Shown piece by piece: positions 25,707 to 34,693 of a stretch of DNA of 64,000 nucleotides. This stretch comes from JBBDIP01 sp040880305 (GTDB taxonomy: Bacteria; Bacillota; Sulfobacillia; Fermentithermobacillales; Fermentithermobacillaceae). The notes below the pieces were generated by a model that was given only the letters and a program-made list of their open reading frames with translations, did no database searches and was not told the origin of the DNA. Position 1 is the first letter of the stretch, and the number at the start of each line of letters is the position of its first letter. The position numbers and the translations under genes are program-made. The stretch lies in the NCBI GenBank assembly GCA_040880305.1, contig JBBDIP010000049.1, positions 17,128 through 81,127 on the forward strand, written 5' to 3'.

Positions 25707-27026
25707 CTACTTCCCTTTGAAAGCCGCAACCGATCCCTCGTAGGCGACCCCCGGCATCATCCTGGCCTCGCGCGCCATCCACTCGGCGAAGGTGCCGTAT
25801 CCCCTGGTAGGGTCGTTTACCAGGACGTGGGTGATCGCTCCGATGAGGGCTCCATCCTGCATGATTGGGCTGCCGCTCATGCCCTGGACTATGCCGCCGG
25901 TTCGCGCGAGCAATCGCTCGTCTGTGATCCTCACCACGAACCCTTTGGACGGAGTGCCGCTGCCCGAAAATAGCTGTTCTATCTCAATCGAGAACTGCTC
26001 GATGGTTGTGCCGTCGATTGTTGTAAGGACAATGGCCGCGCCTTTCCTGACTTGGCTTTCCAGAGCGAGGGGAATGGCTTCCGGGTAAAGCGGGTTGCGC
26101 AGGTAGCTCGACAGGACTCCGGTGATCCCGCAGGGACCGTTTTGAAGGATGTTGCCTATGACGTCCCGGCCCTCCACGAATGTACCCATAACCTCTCCGG
26201 GCTGGCCCTTGCGAGAGGGCTGGACCCCGGTAACGGTGGCTCTCACTATCTGGCCCTGTTTCATGGCTGTGGGTTGCCTCCCGTCGCCTTCGGAGATCAC
26301 ATGCCCCAGAGCGGTGTACAGCCCGCTTGAAGGGTCATAGAACGTCAGCGTCCCGACGCCTGCCAGAGTATCCTTCACGAGGATCCCTATCTGATACCCT
26401 CCGTTGCGGTGCTTAACAGGGCTAAGAGTTCTCCGGATAACCGAGCCGTCAGGCTTTTCGATCAGGAGGTCCACCCACTGACCTGCGCGTCCCGCGCGCT
26501 CGACCAAGATCGCGAGCTCCTCCTTGGTCGAGACCTGTTTGTCGCCGGCGGAGACTACGACGTCGCCGACCGCGATCCCCGCGCTTCGAGCGGGCCAGAC
26601 CTCCCGCCCGTCCACCGTGACCACGGGCGACAACCCGGTTATGACCAGCCCGGAACTCCTCAAAATGACGCCGATGGAGTTGCCGCCGGGAACGACCATC
26701 ATGCGATCTGCCACGATGAGAGACACCCGGCGGATCGGCACCAGCCCGAAAAGCCTGAACTCGACCGCGTACTCGCCGGCCTTGGCGGTGTTCATAGTAA
26801 GGCGGTTGGGGAGTTTTGCCCAGGGGTGGGATTCGACTCTGGCGGCGCCGGTGGAATAAACGGAGACTACCGGGAAGCCTGTGTCGATGGTGAAATCCTG
26901 GCCTGTAAAGACGGTGACTGCTTCGGGAAACGAAAAGGCCAGTCTGAAGGCGCTAGAGAAGCACACCAGAAGGACCAACGCCGAGAAGGTGACTCCCAGA
27001 GCCGTTCGAAGCCTTGCCTTTTTCAC
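25707..27026 (-). CDS. spoIVB: SpoIVB peptidase (S55)
   Basis: 439 aa forespore-secreted serine protease that signals across to activate pro-sigma-K processing. An N-terminal membrane segment (residues about 8-28) is followed by a PDZ domain (VGDVVVSAGDKQVSTKEELA) and the S55 domain with the His region SGLYTALGHVISEGDG and Ser in QGMSGSPIMQDGALIGAITH. Length is near the family norm. It is preceded by a 92 bp spacer holding two palindromes. Confidence 0.96.
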   Translation of the reverse strand: MKKARLRTALGVTFSALVLLVCFSSAFRLAFSFPEAVTVFTGQDFTIDTGFPVVSVYSTGAARVESHPWAKLPNRLTMNTAKAGEYAVEFRLFGLVPIRRVSLIVADRMMVVPGGNSIGVILRSSGLVITGLSPVVTVDGREVWPARSAGIAVGDVVVSAGDKQVSTKEELAILVERAGRAGQWVDLLIEKPDGSVIRRTLSPVKHRNGGYQIGILVKDTLAGVGTLTFYDPSSGLYTALGHVISEGDGRQPTAMKQGQIVRATVTGVQPSRKGQPGEVMGTFVEGRDVIGNILQNGPCGITGVLSSYLRNPLYPEAIPLALESQVRKGAAIVLTTIDGTTIEQFSIEIEQLFSGSGTPSKGFVVRITDERLLARTGGIVQGMSGSPIMQDGALIGAITHVLVNDPTRGYGTFAEWMAREARMMPGVAYEGSVAAFKGK

Positions 27027-27064
27027 GGGAGATGCCCCCTTCGGCTGGCCCTACATTGTGGTGC

Positions 27065-27085
27065 CAGTCGCGTGACACGCGACTG
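27065..27085. promoter_or_regulatory. Perfect 10+1+10 inverted repeat between recN and spoIVB
   Basis: Arms CAGTCGCGTG and CACGCGACTG flank one base. It could be a stem-loop ending the recN transcript, though without a T-run, or an operator for spoIVB. A second perfect palindrome (27099-27111) lies 13 bp away. Confidence 0.5.
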
Positions 27086-27098
27086 ACACGCAATTAAG

Positions 27099-27111
27099 GT
27101 TTACCGTAAAC
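27099..27111. promoter_or_regulatory. Perfect 13-bp palindrome GTTTACCGTAAAC
   Basis: 6+1+6 palindrome, AT-rich arms, within 10 bp of the recN stop. Compact symmetry of this kind suits a repressor dimer, but no matching regulator can be named. Confidence 0.4.
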
Positions 27112-27118
27112 GGGGGTT

Positions 27119-28813
27119 TTATGACCGGCTTTTGTAGTCATCCGACGCTCGTATGAGCTCGCGCGCGTGCTCAAGCGATATGTCGAGGCTGCCGCCCGAC
27201 AGCATCCTTGCGATCTCGCGGGCGCGCTCAGGGGGAGTCAAGGCGCTGACCGTGGCGTACGTGCGCCCGTCCTTTTCTTCCTTGGAGACTAGATAGTGGT
27301 TGTCGGCCAGCGCTGCGATGGACGCAAGATGGGTCACGCAGAGTATCTGGTGGCTTCTTCCAAGCTCCCAGAGTTTTTCACCCACGGCCTGACCGGCGTT
27401 CCCGCCAATCCCGGCGTCAATTTCATCGAAGATTAGAGTTGGAACGGGGTCAACCGCTTCCATGTGGGACTTCACTGCCAGCATCAGTCTGGAAAGCTCT
27501 CCGCCCGAAGCCACCTTGTTGACGGGCATCGGCGGCTCGCCTGGATTGGCCGAGAACATGAAACCCACTTTGTCGAACCCATACGGCCCCGGTTCGGCCT
27601 CCTGCTCTATCTTGACGCTGAACCTGGCGCCGGGCATCCCAAGTTCTTGAAGGCTTGCCAACACATCCTGCTCCATGGCCCGCGCGACCTCCCGGCGCAG
27701 GCCGGTCAAATTGGCGCCCAAAGACGCCATCTGCTTTCCAATTCCGTCGAGCTCCTGCCGCAGTCTGGCCAGGGTTTCGTCTGCGTGGACAAGCTCATCG
27801 AGGCGGGTCTTGGACAATGCGGCAAACTCGGTGATCCTCTCCACGGTCTCCCCGTACTTGGATTTCAGGCGCTCCAAAAAATCAAGTCTCTCGGAGATGA
27901 CGCGCAAGCGCTCCGGGTCAAGCGCCAGTCGCTTGCGATAGTCGCGCAAGACGTCGAGCGCGGCTTCCAAGTCGAAGGCTACCTGCTGGGCGGCGTCGAG
28001 GGCTTGTCCGACTGAAGGATCAATCGAGAGCACCTTACGGAGCTGGGCTACGGCCTGATCCACTGCCTCTCTGGCGGACCTGTCCGACCCGCGGCTCCCT
28101 TCGTACAGCGCCTCGTAGGCGCCACCTGACAGCTCCACCAGCCGCTCCTGTGAGGATAAGACTCCGTATTCCTGGCGGAGCTCGTCTTCCTCACCCGCCT
28201 TTAGCTTGGCCTTGGCAATCTCATCTACCTGATAAGCCAAGAGGTCTATCTCGCGTTGCCGCTCGCGGTCTCCCCTGTCAAGGTCCGAGAGGCGCGCAAG
28301 CACGGACTGGCGCTTGCGGTAGAGGTCGTTGAACGCGCGGGAGAGCGACTCCAGCGCGTCTTTACGGAGGCTGTCCAATATGGAAAGGTAGTTTTGGGGT
28401 CGGAGTAGCGAGTGGTGTTCCTGCTGGCCGTGGATGTCTACCAGACGGCCGCCAAGTTCCTGCGCCATGGAGGCCGTGGCCAGATGGCCGTTTACCCGGA
28501 GGTACGACCGGTCGGCCAAAATATCCTTCTGCAGGACAACGTCTCGGGTTCCCGACAGTGCGGCAAACAGCGGGTCGTCGGGGCCGCCCGGCAGTCCCTC
28601 AGGCAGGCCGGCAAGCATCTCGACTACGGCCCGCTCCTCTCCCGTCCGGAGCAGTTCGCGCGAGGTCCTCTGCCCCAAGCAGGCCAGGACCGCTCCCACC
28701 ACCATGGACTTGCCGGCCCCCGTCTCTCCGGTGAAGACCGTGAGCCCTTCGCCCAGATCGAGCCTAACCGAAGAGAACAGGCCGAAATTCCTAATAGAAA
28801 GGTAGGAGATCAT
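27119..28813 (-). CDS. recN: DNA repair protein RecN
   Basis: 564 aa SMC-like ATPase acting early in double-strand-break repair. Walker A is VFTGETGAGKSMVVGA near residue 30. Long coiled-coil arms span residues about 150-370. The signature VNKVASGGELSRLMLAV and Walker B TLIFDEIDAGIGGNAG follow. Normal length. The stop of argR lies only 2 bp from the recN start, the usual argR-recN arrangement. Confidence 0.97.
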   Translation of the reverse strand: MISYLSIRNFGLFSSVRLDLGEGLTVFTGETGAGKSMVVGAVLACLGQRTSRELLRTGEERAVVEMLAGLPEGLPGGPDDPLFAALSGTRDVVLQKDILADRSYLRVNGHLATASMAQELGGRLVDIHGQQEHHSLLRPQNYLSILDSLRKDALESLSRAFNDLYRKRQSVLARLSDLDRGDRERQREIDLLAYQVDEIAKAKLKAGEEDELRQEYGVLSSQERLVELSGGAYEALYEGSRGSDRSAREAVDQAVAQLRKVLSIDPSVGQALDAAQQVAFDLEAALDVLRDYRKRLALDPERLRVISERLDFLERLKSKYGETVERITEFAALSKTRLDELVHADETLARLRQELDGIGKQMASLGANLTGLRREVARAMEQDVLASLQELGMPGARFSVKIEQEAEPGPYGFDKVGFMFSANPGEPPMPVNKVASGGELSRLMLAVKSHMEAVDPVPTLIFDEIDAGIGGNAGQAVGEKLWELGRSHQILCVTHLASIAALADNHYLVSKEEKDGRTYATVSALTPPERAREIARMLSGGSLDISLEHARELIRASDDYKSRS

Positions 28814-28815
28814 TG

Positions 28816-29271
28816 CTAGAGACCAGCTATCTTCCTGAGCGACTCCAACATCTCCTGTGACGAATTGGTTTCTCTTACCACAACCAGGACTGAATCGTCT
28901 CCCGCGACGGTGCCCAGGACGCCGGGGAGTTTGAGAGCGTCGATGGCTTCGCCCACAGCCGAAGCTGTGCCGTCAATGGTTTTGACCAATATGATGTTTA
29001 GCGACCTGTCCATGTCAAGACAGCAATCGGTGAAGAGCCGCCTAAAGCGTTCACGGTATACCAAAGAGGGGTCGCCAGGCATGAGGGCGTATTTGTACCT
29101 GCCGTCGCCGGACGGCACCCTGACCAGGTTCATCTCCTTGATGTCTCGAGAGACTGTCGCCTGGGTGACATGGATGCCCTCGCGCGAGAGCGCCTCACAC
29201 AGGCCTTCTTGACTGGTAATCACGCTTTGTGATACCAGCTCAACGATCCTCATCTGTCTTTTAGCTTTCAT
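28816..29271 (-). CDS. argR: Arginine repressor ArgR/AhrC
   Basis: 151 aa. The N-terminal winged helix has RMRIVELVSQSVITSQEGLC-type sequence and HVTQATVSRDIKEMNLVRVP. The C-terminal arginine-binding hexamer domain contains GVLGTVAGDDSVLVVVRETN. It regulates arginine metabolism genes. It is linked to recN downstream and nadK upstream. Confidence 0.97.
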   Translation of the reverse strand: MKAKRQMRIVELVSQSVITSQEGLCEALSREGIHVTQATVSRDIKEMNLVRVPSGDGRYKYALMPGDPSLVYRERFRRLFTDCCLDMDRSLNIILVKTIDGTASAVGEAIDALKLPGVLGTVAGDDSVLVVVRETNSSQEMLESLRKIAGL

Positions 29272-29310
29272 CTGGATGTCCCCCGGTACGTCACCGTTTG
29301 TCTGGAACCG

Positions 29311-30198
29311 CTACCTTGGAAGCCTGTCAGCCCCTTCCTTCATCTTTCGGCGCAGCACGTCGTAGAACGACCACTCGTTACGCCGGAGAAGGACCACTCT
29401 TAAACCTGAGGTGGACACTCGGACTCGGTCGCCTGCGTACAGCGGCAGGAACTCCTGCCCGTCTACTGACAGCGAGGTCGACTGGCTTGGTTCGACCACT
29501 TCGATCTCACAGGGCTCGGACGACGGCACTACCATTGATCTGGAATACAGGGTGTGCGCGCAAACCGGCGTCACCAAGAGCGCGTCTATCTCCGGTGACA
29601 TGAGGGGTCCGCCTGCGGACAACGAGTATGCCGTGGAGCCTGTGGGGGTAGCCACTATGACCCCGTCGGCGAAATAGGTGTCCACCTCGTTGCCGTGGAC
29701 CCGAAGAGTGAGAGCCGTCATGCGTCCGTACGGGCCTTTAATGACAGCAGCCTCATTCATGGCGATGCTCTCATACACCTTCCGGCCTTCCCGGAAAACC
29801 TGCGCTGTGAGAGTGATCCTCTCATCCCTCTTACACGCGCCGGAGATGAACGAGGGCAACGCCGTGAACAAGTCGATAGATTCGAGTTCGGTTAGGAAGC
29901 CAAAATGCCCAAGGTTGACGCCTAGAAGCGGGATCCCCAGGGGGCCCAAAGCCCTCGCCGCGCCAAGGAGCGTGCCGTCCCCGCCCAAGACTATCGCGAA
30001 ATCCGTGTTCGAGGACCATTTGTCCAGGGGCAGACTAGTCTGGGGCAGGCCAAGCATTTGGGCAACGCATGACGGAAAGTAGCCGACATGCCCCCGCTCT
30101 CTCAGCCAATCAAAGAGCTTTGCGGAAAGCTCCCTGCTGCCTTCCTTCTCGAGGTTAGGGTAGATACCTATTCTTCTTCCCGTCGGCTTGTCCGTCAT
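29311..30198 (-). CDS. nadK: NAD kinase
   Basis: 295 aa ATP-NAD kinase making NADP. The GGDGT motif is in FAIVLGGDGTLLGAARAL, the second signature is GVIVATPTGSTAYSLSAGGP, and LGVNLGHFGFLTELE is present. The start overlaps the dxs stop by 4 bp (ATGA). In many Firmicutes tlyA lies between dxs and nadK; it is absent here. Confidence 0.97.
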   Translation of the reverse strand: MTDKPTGRRIGIYPNLEKEGSRELSAKLFDWLRERGHVGYFPSCVAQMLGLPQTSLPLDKWSSNTDFAIVLGGDGTLLGAARALGPLGIPLLGVNLGHFGFLTELESIDLFTALPSFISGACKRDERITLTAQVFREGRKVYESIAMNEAAVIKGPYGRMTALTLRVHGNEVDTYFADGVIVATPTGSTAYSLSAGGPLMSPEIDALLVTPVCAHTLYSRSMVVPSSEPCEIEVVEPSQSTSLSVDGQEFLPLYAGDRVRVSTSGLRVVLLRRNEWSFYDVLRRKMKEGADRLPR

Positions 30199-32111
30199 TT
30201 CCCTTTTCCGAGTGCTTCCTGCACTCTCGCGGCGATGGACCTAGCGTCGAGGCCGTAAACCTCCCGCAACTTGGCCTGCGACCCGTGCTGCAAAAACCTC
30301 TCGGGCAAACCCACCTTGAAGACCGCAGCGCGCTCATTGTTGGATAGGGCGTCCACAACCGCCTGCCCAAATCCGCCCGACACGACGTTTTCTTCCAACA
30401 CCCAAACTGGACCCTTAATCGCTGCCAGAGAGATCGTCGAAACGTCCAGAGGCTTGCTGAACCTGGCGTTCACAACCCCACACGAAATACCCTGTTCTCG
30501 TAAGATCTCCGCAGCCGCGACGGCAGGGGCGACCATACTTCCCAGGGCAACCAGGTTCGCATCCCTCCCCCATGACAGCACTTCGGCCTTTCCCGGCTCC
30601 AGCAATTCGGGGGCATCCAGCGCACTCAAATAGTCCACCCCCACCGCCGCGCCTCTCGGATACCTGACTGCGCAGGGCCCGGGGATGCGGAGCGCGGTAT
30701 ACAGCATGTCGACCAGTTCCTTTTCATCCTTGGGCGCCATGATTGTGATACCGGGGACAGGGTTCAGATACGACAGGTCGAATTCACCATGGTGGGTTTC
30801 TCCGTCCTCTCCGACAAGTCCTGCACGGTCTATGGCGAACACTACCTTCTGCCCCTGCAGGCACACGTCTTCGATTATCTGGTCGTACGAGCGCTGCAAG
30901 AATGTCGAGTAGATCGCCACTACCGGAAGCATCCCACCCTGGGCGAGACCCGCCGCGAAGGTGACCGCGTGACTCTCTGCTATGCCCACGTCGAAGAACC
31001 TATCCGGGTATCTGGCCTTGAACTCGTTCAGCCCGGTCCCGTCCGACATGGCCGCCGTTATGGCGACAATCCTCGGGTCGTCCTTCGCGAAGCGACACAT
31101 AGCTTCGCCGAACACTTTGTTCCACGCGACTGAGTCGTTGTTCTTGAAGATCTCTCCGGTAACCGGGTCGAAAGGGCCCGGCCCGTGGAACTTCTCGGGC
31201 TCCTCTTGGGCAGGAGCGTAGCCGCGTCCTTTTTGGGTGACCACGTGGACCAGGACCGGCTCCCTCAGCATCTTGGCTTCTTCGAAGACCTTCTGCATAG
31301 CGGATATGTCGTGACCGTCGATGGGGCCGTAATAGCGGAAGCCTAGCGATTCGAACCACGCCTCAGGAAACAAGAAGTACTTGAGGCCGCCTTTTAGCCT
31401 CCGCAAGAGGCTCGCCGCTTTCTTCCCCAAGCTTGGCATGCGTTCAAGAAGGCGCTCGACCGTCTGCTTGGTCGACCGGTACAAAGGCGCCAAGCGCAAA
31501 ATCGTGAGGTAATACGAGATGCCTCCAACGCTCTCGGATATTGACATGGAGTTGTCGTTGACCACCACGATTAGGTTGGTCCTGGAATCGCCGGCGTTGT
31601 TTAGGCCCTCAAAGGCCACGCCCGAGGTCAACGCCCCGTCACCGATGACCGCCACTACTTTGTAGTCCTCTTGGCGAAGGTCCCTGGACTTGGCCAGCCC
31701 GAGAGCATACGAGATTGACCCCGACGCATGCCCGGTGTCATAGATGTCGAACGGGCTTTCAGCCCGCTTGGGATAGCCCGAGATCCCGCCGAACTTCCGC
31801 AGCGTGTGGAAGTTTTCATATCGTCCTGTCACCAACTTGTGGGCGTACGACTGATGGCCGACGTCCCACACGATCTTGTCGTCCGGCGTGTGAAATACCG
31901 TGTGGAGAGCCAGGGTCAACTCGACGACTCCGAGAGATGAGGCCAGATGGCCTCCGTTCTTAGAGACCGTCGCGACTATCTCTTCCCTAATGGCGCGCGC
32001 GATCTCATTTAGATCGCGCACCGTCATGCCACGCAGGTCAGAAGGAGATTTTACGTCAGAGAGTTTCCGAGTCATCTCCTCGCGCCCGTCCTTCCTAGCG
32101 CCGCTAACCAA
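30195..32111 (-). CDS. dxs: 1-deoxy-D-xylulose-5-phosphate synthase
   Basis: 638 aa TPP enzyme, first step of the MEP isoprenoid pathway. The sequence has IVWDVGHQSYAHKLVTGRYE, the TPP motif VIGDGALTSGVAFEGLNNAG with NDNSMSISESVGG, and the C-terminal transketolase part AIDRAGLVGEDGETHHGEFD. The TTG at 32111 has AAGG five bases upstream. An ATG at 32075 (MTRKLSDV) is the alternative, but its AGGAG abuts the codon. It overlaps the preceding membrane-protein gene. Confidence 0.96.
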   Translation of the reverse strand: MVSGARKDGREEMTRKLSDVKSPSDLRGMTVRDLNEIARAIREEIVATVSKNGGHLASSLGVVELTLALHTVFHTPDDKIVWDVGHQSYAHKLVTGRYENFHTLRKFGGISGYPKRAESPFDIYDTGHASGSISYALGLAKSRDLRQEDYKVVAVIGDGALTSGVAFEGLNNAGDSRTNLIVVVNDNSMSISESVGGISYYLTILRLAPLYRSTKQTVERLLERMPSLGKKAASLLRRLKGGLKYFLFPEAWFESLGFRYYGPIDGHDISAMQKVFEEAKMLREPVLVHVVTQKGRGYAPAQEEPEKFHGPGPFDPVTGEIFKNNDSVAWNKVFGEAMCRFAKDDPRIVAITAAMSDGTGLNEFKARYPDRFFDVGIAESHAVTFAAGLAQGGMLPVVAIYSTFLQRSYDQIIEDVCLQGQKVVFAIDRAGLVGEDGETHHGEFDLSYLNPVPGITIMAPKDEKELVDMLYTALRIPGPCAVRYPRGAAVGVDYLSALDAPELLEPGKAEVLSWGRDANLVALGSMVAPAVAAAEILREQGISCGVVNARFSKPLDVSTISLAAIKGPVWVLEENVVSGGFGQAVVDALSNNERAAVFKVGLPERFLQHGSQAKLREVYGLDARSIAARVQEALGKGK

Positions 32112-32641
32112 AGACGCCTTAATCTGCCAAGCAAAAGGATGATGGTTTCAGCGTACTTCAAAGCAAACGGCTTGGAAAGGGCTTTGGCTCCTACGGAAAG
32201 AAACGACGCGACACCCACGGCCGCGCTCGCGAGGTAGACTTGGTTCAAAGCGGGAAACCCCGCCCGCACACGGAAGGCCATCGCCACCGCCAGCGCCCCC
32301 GAAAGAGTCGCCGAAACATCACCCATCAGATCGCTAAATACGGAAGAAACCCGAGAAGCGTTCCTTACAAACCACACAGCCTCTCTCGCCCCCGCGACCC
32401 TGCGCGAGCTCATCGATAGGAGTGACTCCTCTTTGGCCCGCGCGCTGGCGAGGCCGACGGCGTCGGAGACCACTCCTAGCAGGACCACGCCCAAGAACAA
32501 GGGGACGGTGAAACCAAGCGGAATTCGTCGTGAGAGGTTTTCTAACGATAGGTTCATGCCAAAGCTCAGTAAGAAACCGGCCAGCGCGAGGCCGAGACAC
32601 TGCAGGTACCATCTGAGAATGCCGGTTTTCCTCTTCGCCAT
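32072..32641 (-). CDS. CorB/CNNM-like (DUF21) membrane protein
   Basis: 189 aa with about four hydrophobic segments (residues near 12-32, 43-65, 108-125, 133-155). Segments such as VLLGVVSDAVGLASARAKEE and VRNASRVSSVFSDLMGDVSA resemble a DUF21-type protein that often sits between ispA and dxs in clostridia. No CBS domains. Assignment to CNNM is by resemblance only. It overlaps dxs by 40 bp if dxs starts at the TTG. Confidence 0.6.
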   Translation of the reverse strand: MAKRKTGILRWYLQCLGLALAGFLLSFGMNLSLENLSRRIPLGFTVPLFLGVVLLGVVSDAVGLASARAKEESLLSMSSRRVAGAREAVWFVRNASRVSSVFSDLMGDVSATLSGALAVAMAFRVRAGFPALNQVYLASAAVGVASFLSVGAKALSKPFALKYAETIILLLGRLRRLWLAALGRTGARR

Positions 32642-32989
32642 TAAATGGTTAGGTTCTCGCCTCCGAGGGGCAGCGCATGCAGTAAATCTTGTGCCTTTAG
32701 GTCCAGCAGGATTTCCCGCCGGCCAACCCCCGCTTCCGCGTTGGGCGGTTCCCCTTTAAGGCCGGCCTGCCGCGTCACCGTTGGCAGAGCTGGATCACCA
32801 CTTAGTGCACACCGCAACCCCGCACGCGCCCGCATAAGACAGTCTAGGAGTTTTCCTCAAAGGCCCCTGTCCCTAGCCTTTTTTGCAGCCGAGCTTTCAG
32901 GAGGAACCATCCTGCCCGGCCACTCAAGACAGGCCATGTCTCTTGTTAAGGACACAACCGATAAGACGCGAATTTCTCCGGTCTTCGCG

Positions 32990-33035
32990 AAAAAAGGGCA
33001 TACAGCCTACATGCCATTGTAGGTTTCCCTTTTTT
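32990..33035. terminator. Bidirectional terminator-like hairpin
   Basis: AAAAAAGGG (32990-32998) pairs with CCCTTTTTT (33027-33035). An inner CCTAC/GTAGG stem (33006-33010, 33019-33023) stacks inside. The symmetric A and T tracts make it a plausible intrinsic terminator in either direction; it would end the ispA transcript. Confidence 0.6.
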
Positions 33036-33261
33036 CCTTCTCCCTAAAGAAGCCGGAAGCTGGGCGCAACCAGCCTCTTAAAGGGCGAACTCCGGTTCTG
33101 GCCCACGACGGATTTTTAGCCCCGCCTTTGGAACAGGTCAGCCCACTAGAATACTGCGCCCTCTCGGAGGAGGAACGCATCACGTATTATAGGGGATATG
33201 CTGGGCAAATGCAAATCCTGGCCTGTGCCAGCCGCTGAAACGCCAAGGCCCGGCTTACCGC

Positions 33262-33540
33262 TATGTGGCCAGGGATGAACCATGTCTATCCTGTATGGCT
33301 ACCGGCAGACCGTGATTTGAGGGGATGTAACCAAGGATGGACCGTTTCCTTAGAGGATCTGGCCACCGGTGAACCGTTTCCGCCAAAGTGACTATGGACA
33401 GCCCATGTTTCGAGGAAAATAACCACTGATGAACCAGATCCGCCCAAGAACCGGCTACTGGCGAGCCATATCCTTTGACGTAACCATCTGCAGACCATAT
33501 TCGCGGGAGAAGCGACTACTGGCGGGCCGAATCAACTCCT
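33262..33540. repeat. Nine degenerate ~31-bp direct repeats
   Basis: Units share a core like CTACTGGCGAGCCATATCC or ACCACTGATGAACCAGATCC. The CC anchors fall at about 33280, 33310, 33342, 33374, 33403, 33434, 33466, 33495 and 33527, with spacings of 29-32 bp, near three DNA helical turns. Could be the remnant of an IS21-type element end, which carries multiple internal repeats, or a multi-site binding array. No transposase gene is present. Confidence 0.65.
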
Positions 33541-33612
33541 GAATCGTGGCGGGGCTGAGAGTTGGCCCCACGTTCCACGGATGCGGGACTCGCTTGGCGC
33601 GCTTTGCAGCGT

Positions 33613-34470
33613 CTAGGTGGCTCGGATCAGGTATCTCCTGGTCAGGTCCTCGGCCAGCGTAGCGCGGCCCTTGAAATGGCCGAGGAGCGCGAGGGCGGCT
33701 TCCAGAGCCTCTTTGGCTTCGAGGCAGGCCTCTTCCCGCGAAGTCTCCCTCGCCAGGGTGTCCTTGTCCTGCTCCTTCTGGCTTTGGTCATCGTCTTCGA
33801 GGTCGTCGAGCACTTGGAATGCGTAGCCGAACAGTGAACCCCATTCGCCGGCAGCGTCTTCCGTCTCCTGCGGAGCGCCGGCTAAGATGGCTCCTAGCCT
33901 GGCAGAGGCCTGGAAAAGCGCGCCGGTCTTAAGAGCGTACATCTTCCTCACCTTATCGGCGCCGCCGGGACTGCGTTCAAAGCCCAGGTCAAGAATCTGG
34001 CCTCCGACCATCCCGGACGGGCCGGCAGCTCTTGAGAGGGTCGCTAGGCCACGGACTACCCGGTCAGGCGGCAATGAAGGCGAGCGCGCAGCCACCTCGA
34101 AAGCCGCTGTGAGGAGCGCGTCACCGGCCAGCAACGCAGTCGAATAGCCGAACTTTTTGTGGCAGGAGGGTTTGCCGCGGCGAAAGTCATCGTCGTCCAT
34201 GCAAGGGAGGTCGTCGTGGACAAGGGAGTAGGCCTGGATCATCTCGAGCGCAGCGGCAAAATCCAGGGCTTCTTCGGCCTGCCCGCCCAGGGCTTCGAAG
34301 AAACACAGCAAGATGGAGCCTCTCAGCCGCTTCCCGCCTTCGAGGGCGTAGGCGCAGGCGTCCCGCAAGACCTCGCCACACTGGAATTCTGCAGGTACCG
34401 CCTGCACATGGCGGTCGACAAGCGCCTTGTACCGCTCAAGCGTGTCTTGTGACAACGCCTTTCCTCCCAA
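33613..34470 (-). CDS. ispA: Polyprenyl (farnesyl/geranylgeranyl) diphosphate synthase
   Basis: 285 aa trans-prenyltransferase. First Asp-rich motif is VHDDLPCMDDDDFRRGKPSC near residue 90 with the extended DDxxxxD form. The second is FQVLDDLEDDDQ near residue 225. KRLRGSILL supplies substrate-binding basic residues. It condenses IPP and DMAPP for quinones, undecaprenol and others. Eight bp after xseB. Confidence 0.95.
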   Translation of the reverse strand: MGGKALSQDTLERYKALVDRHVQAVPAEFQCGEVLRDACAYALEGGKRLRGSILLCFFEALGGQAEEALDFAAALEMIQAYSLVHDDLPCMDDDDFRRGKPSCHKKFGYSTALLAGDALLTAAFEVAARSPSLPPDRVVRGLATLSRAAGPSGMVGGQILDLGFERSPGGADKVRKMYALKTGALFQASARLGAILAGAPQETEDAAGEWGSLFGYAFQVLDDLEDDDQSQKEQDKDTLARETSREEACLEAKEALEAALALLGHFKGRATLAEDLTRRYLIRAT

Positions 34471-34477
34471 CGCCGTT

Positions 34478-34693
34478 CTATTCCTTCGGCTGGTCTTCGG
34501 TGGGGTTCAGGATCTCCTTGACCTTGCGCTCCGCGCGGTCCAGGACTCTCTCCAACTGCCTCGCCAGGCTTATTCCTTCCTCAAACTTGCGAAGGGAATC
34601 CTCCAGCGAGAGTTCGCCGCTCTCCAGCGACTTGACGGTCTCCTCAAGCTTCTTCAGAGCCTTAGCGAACTCGAGGTCTTTGGCGGCCATCAC
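34478..34693 (-). CDS. xseB: Exodeoxyribonuclease VII small subunit
   Basis: 71 aa. FAKALKKLEETVKSLESGEL followed by LSLEDSLRKFEEGISLARQL is the XseB signature. Forms exonuclease VII with XseA. Overlaps xseA by 4 bp. Confidence 0.97.
   Translation of the reverse strand: MMAAKDLEFAKALKKLEETVKSLESGELSLEDSLRKFEEGISLARQLERVLDRAERKVKEILNPTEDQPKE

Larger units (their letters stand above)
32642..33612. other. Gene-free 970 bp interval between ispA and the CorB-like gene
   Basis: No convincing coding sequence: short frames here lack family signatures and good ribosome-binding sites. The interval contains a strong hairpin with A/T arms (32990-33035) and an array of nine phased repeats (about 33260-33540). 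This is the longest unannotated stretch in an otherwise tightly packed cluster. Confidence 0.7.

Noticed and set aside
32645..33022. Plus-strand 125-codon open frame between ispA and the CorB-like gene
   Set aside because: Arg/Ser/Pro-rich composition typical of shadow frames in GC-rich DNA, and it runs into the hairpin; no recognisable domain.
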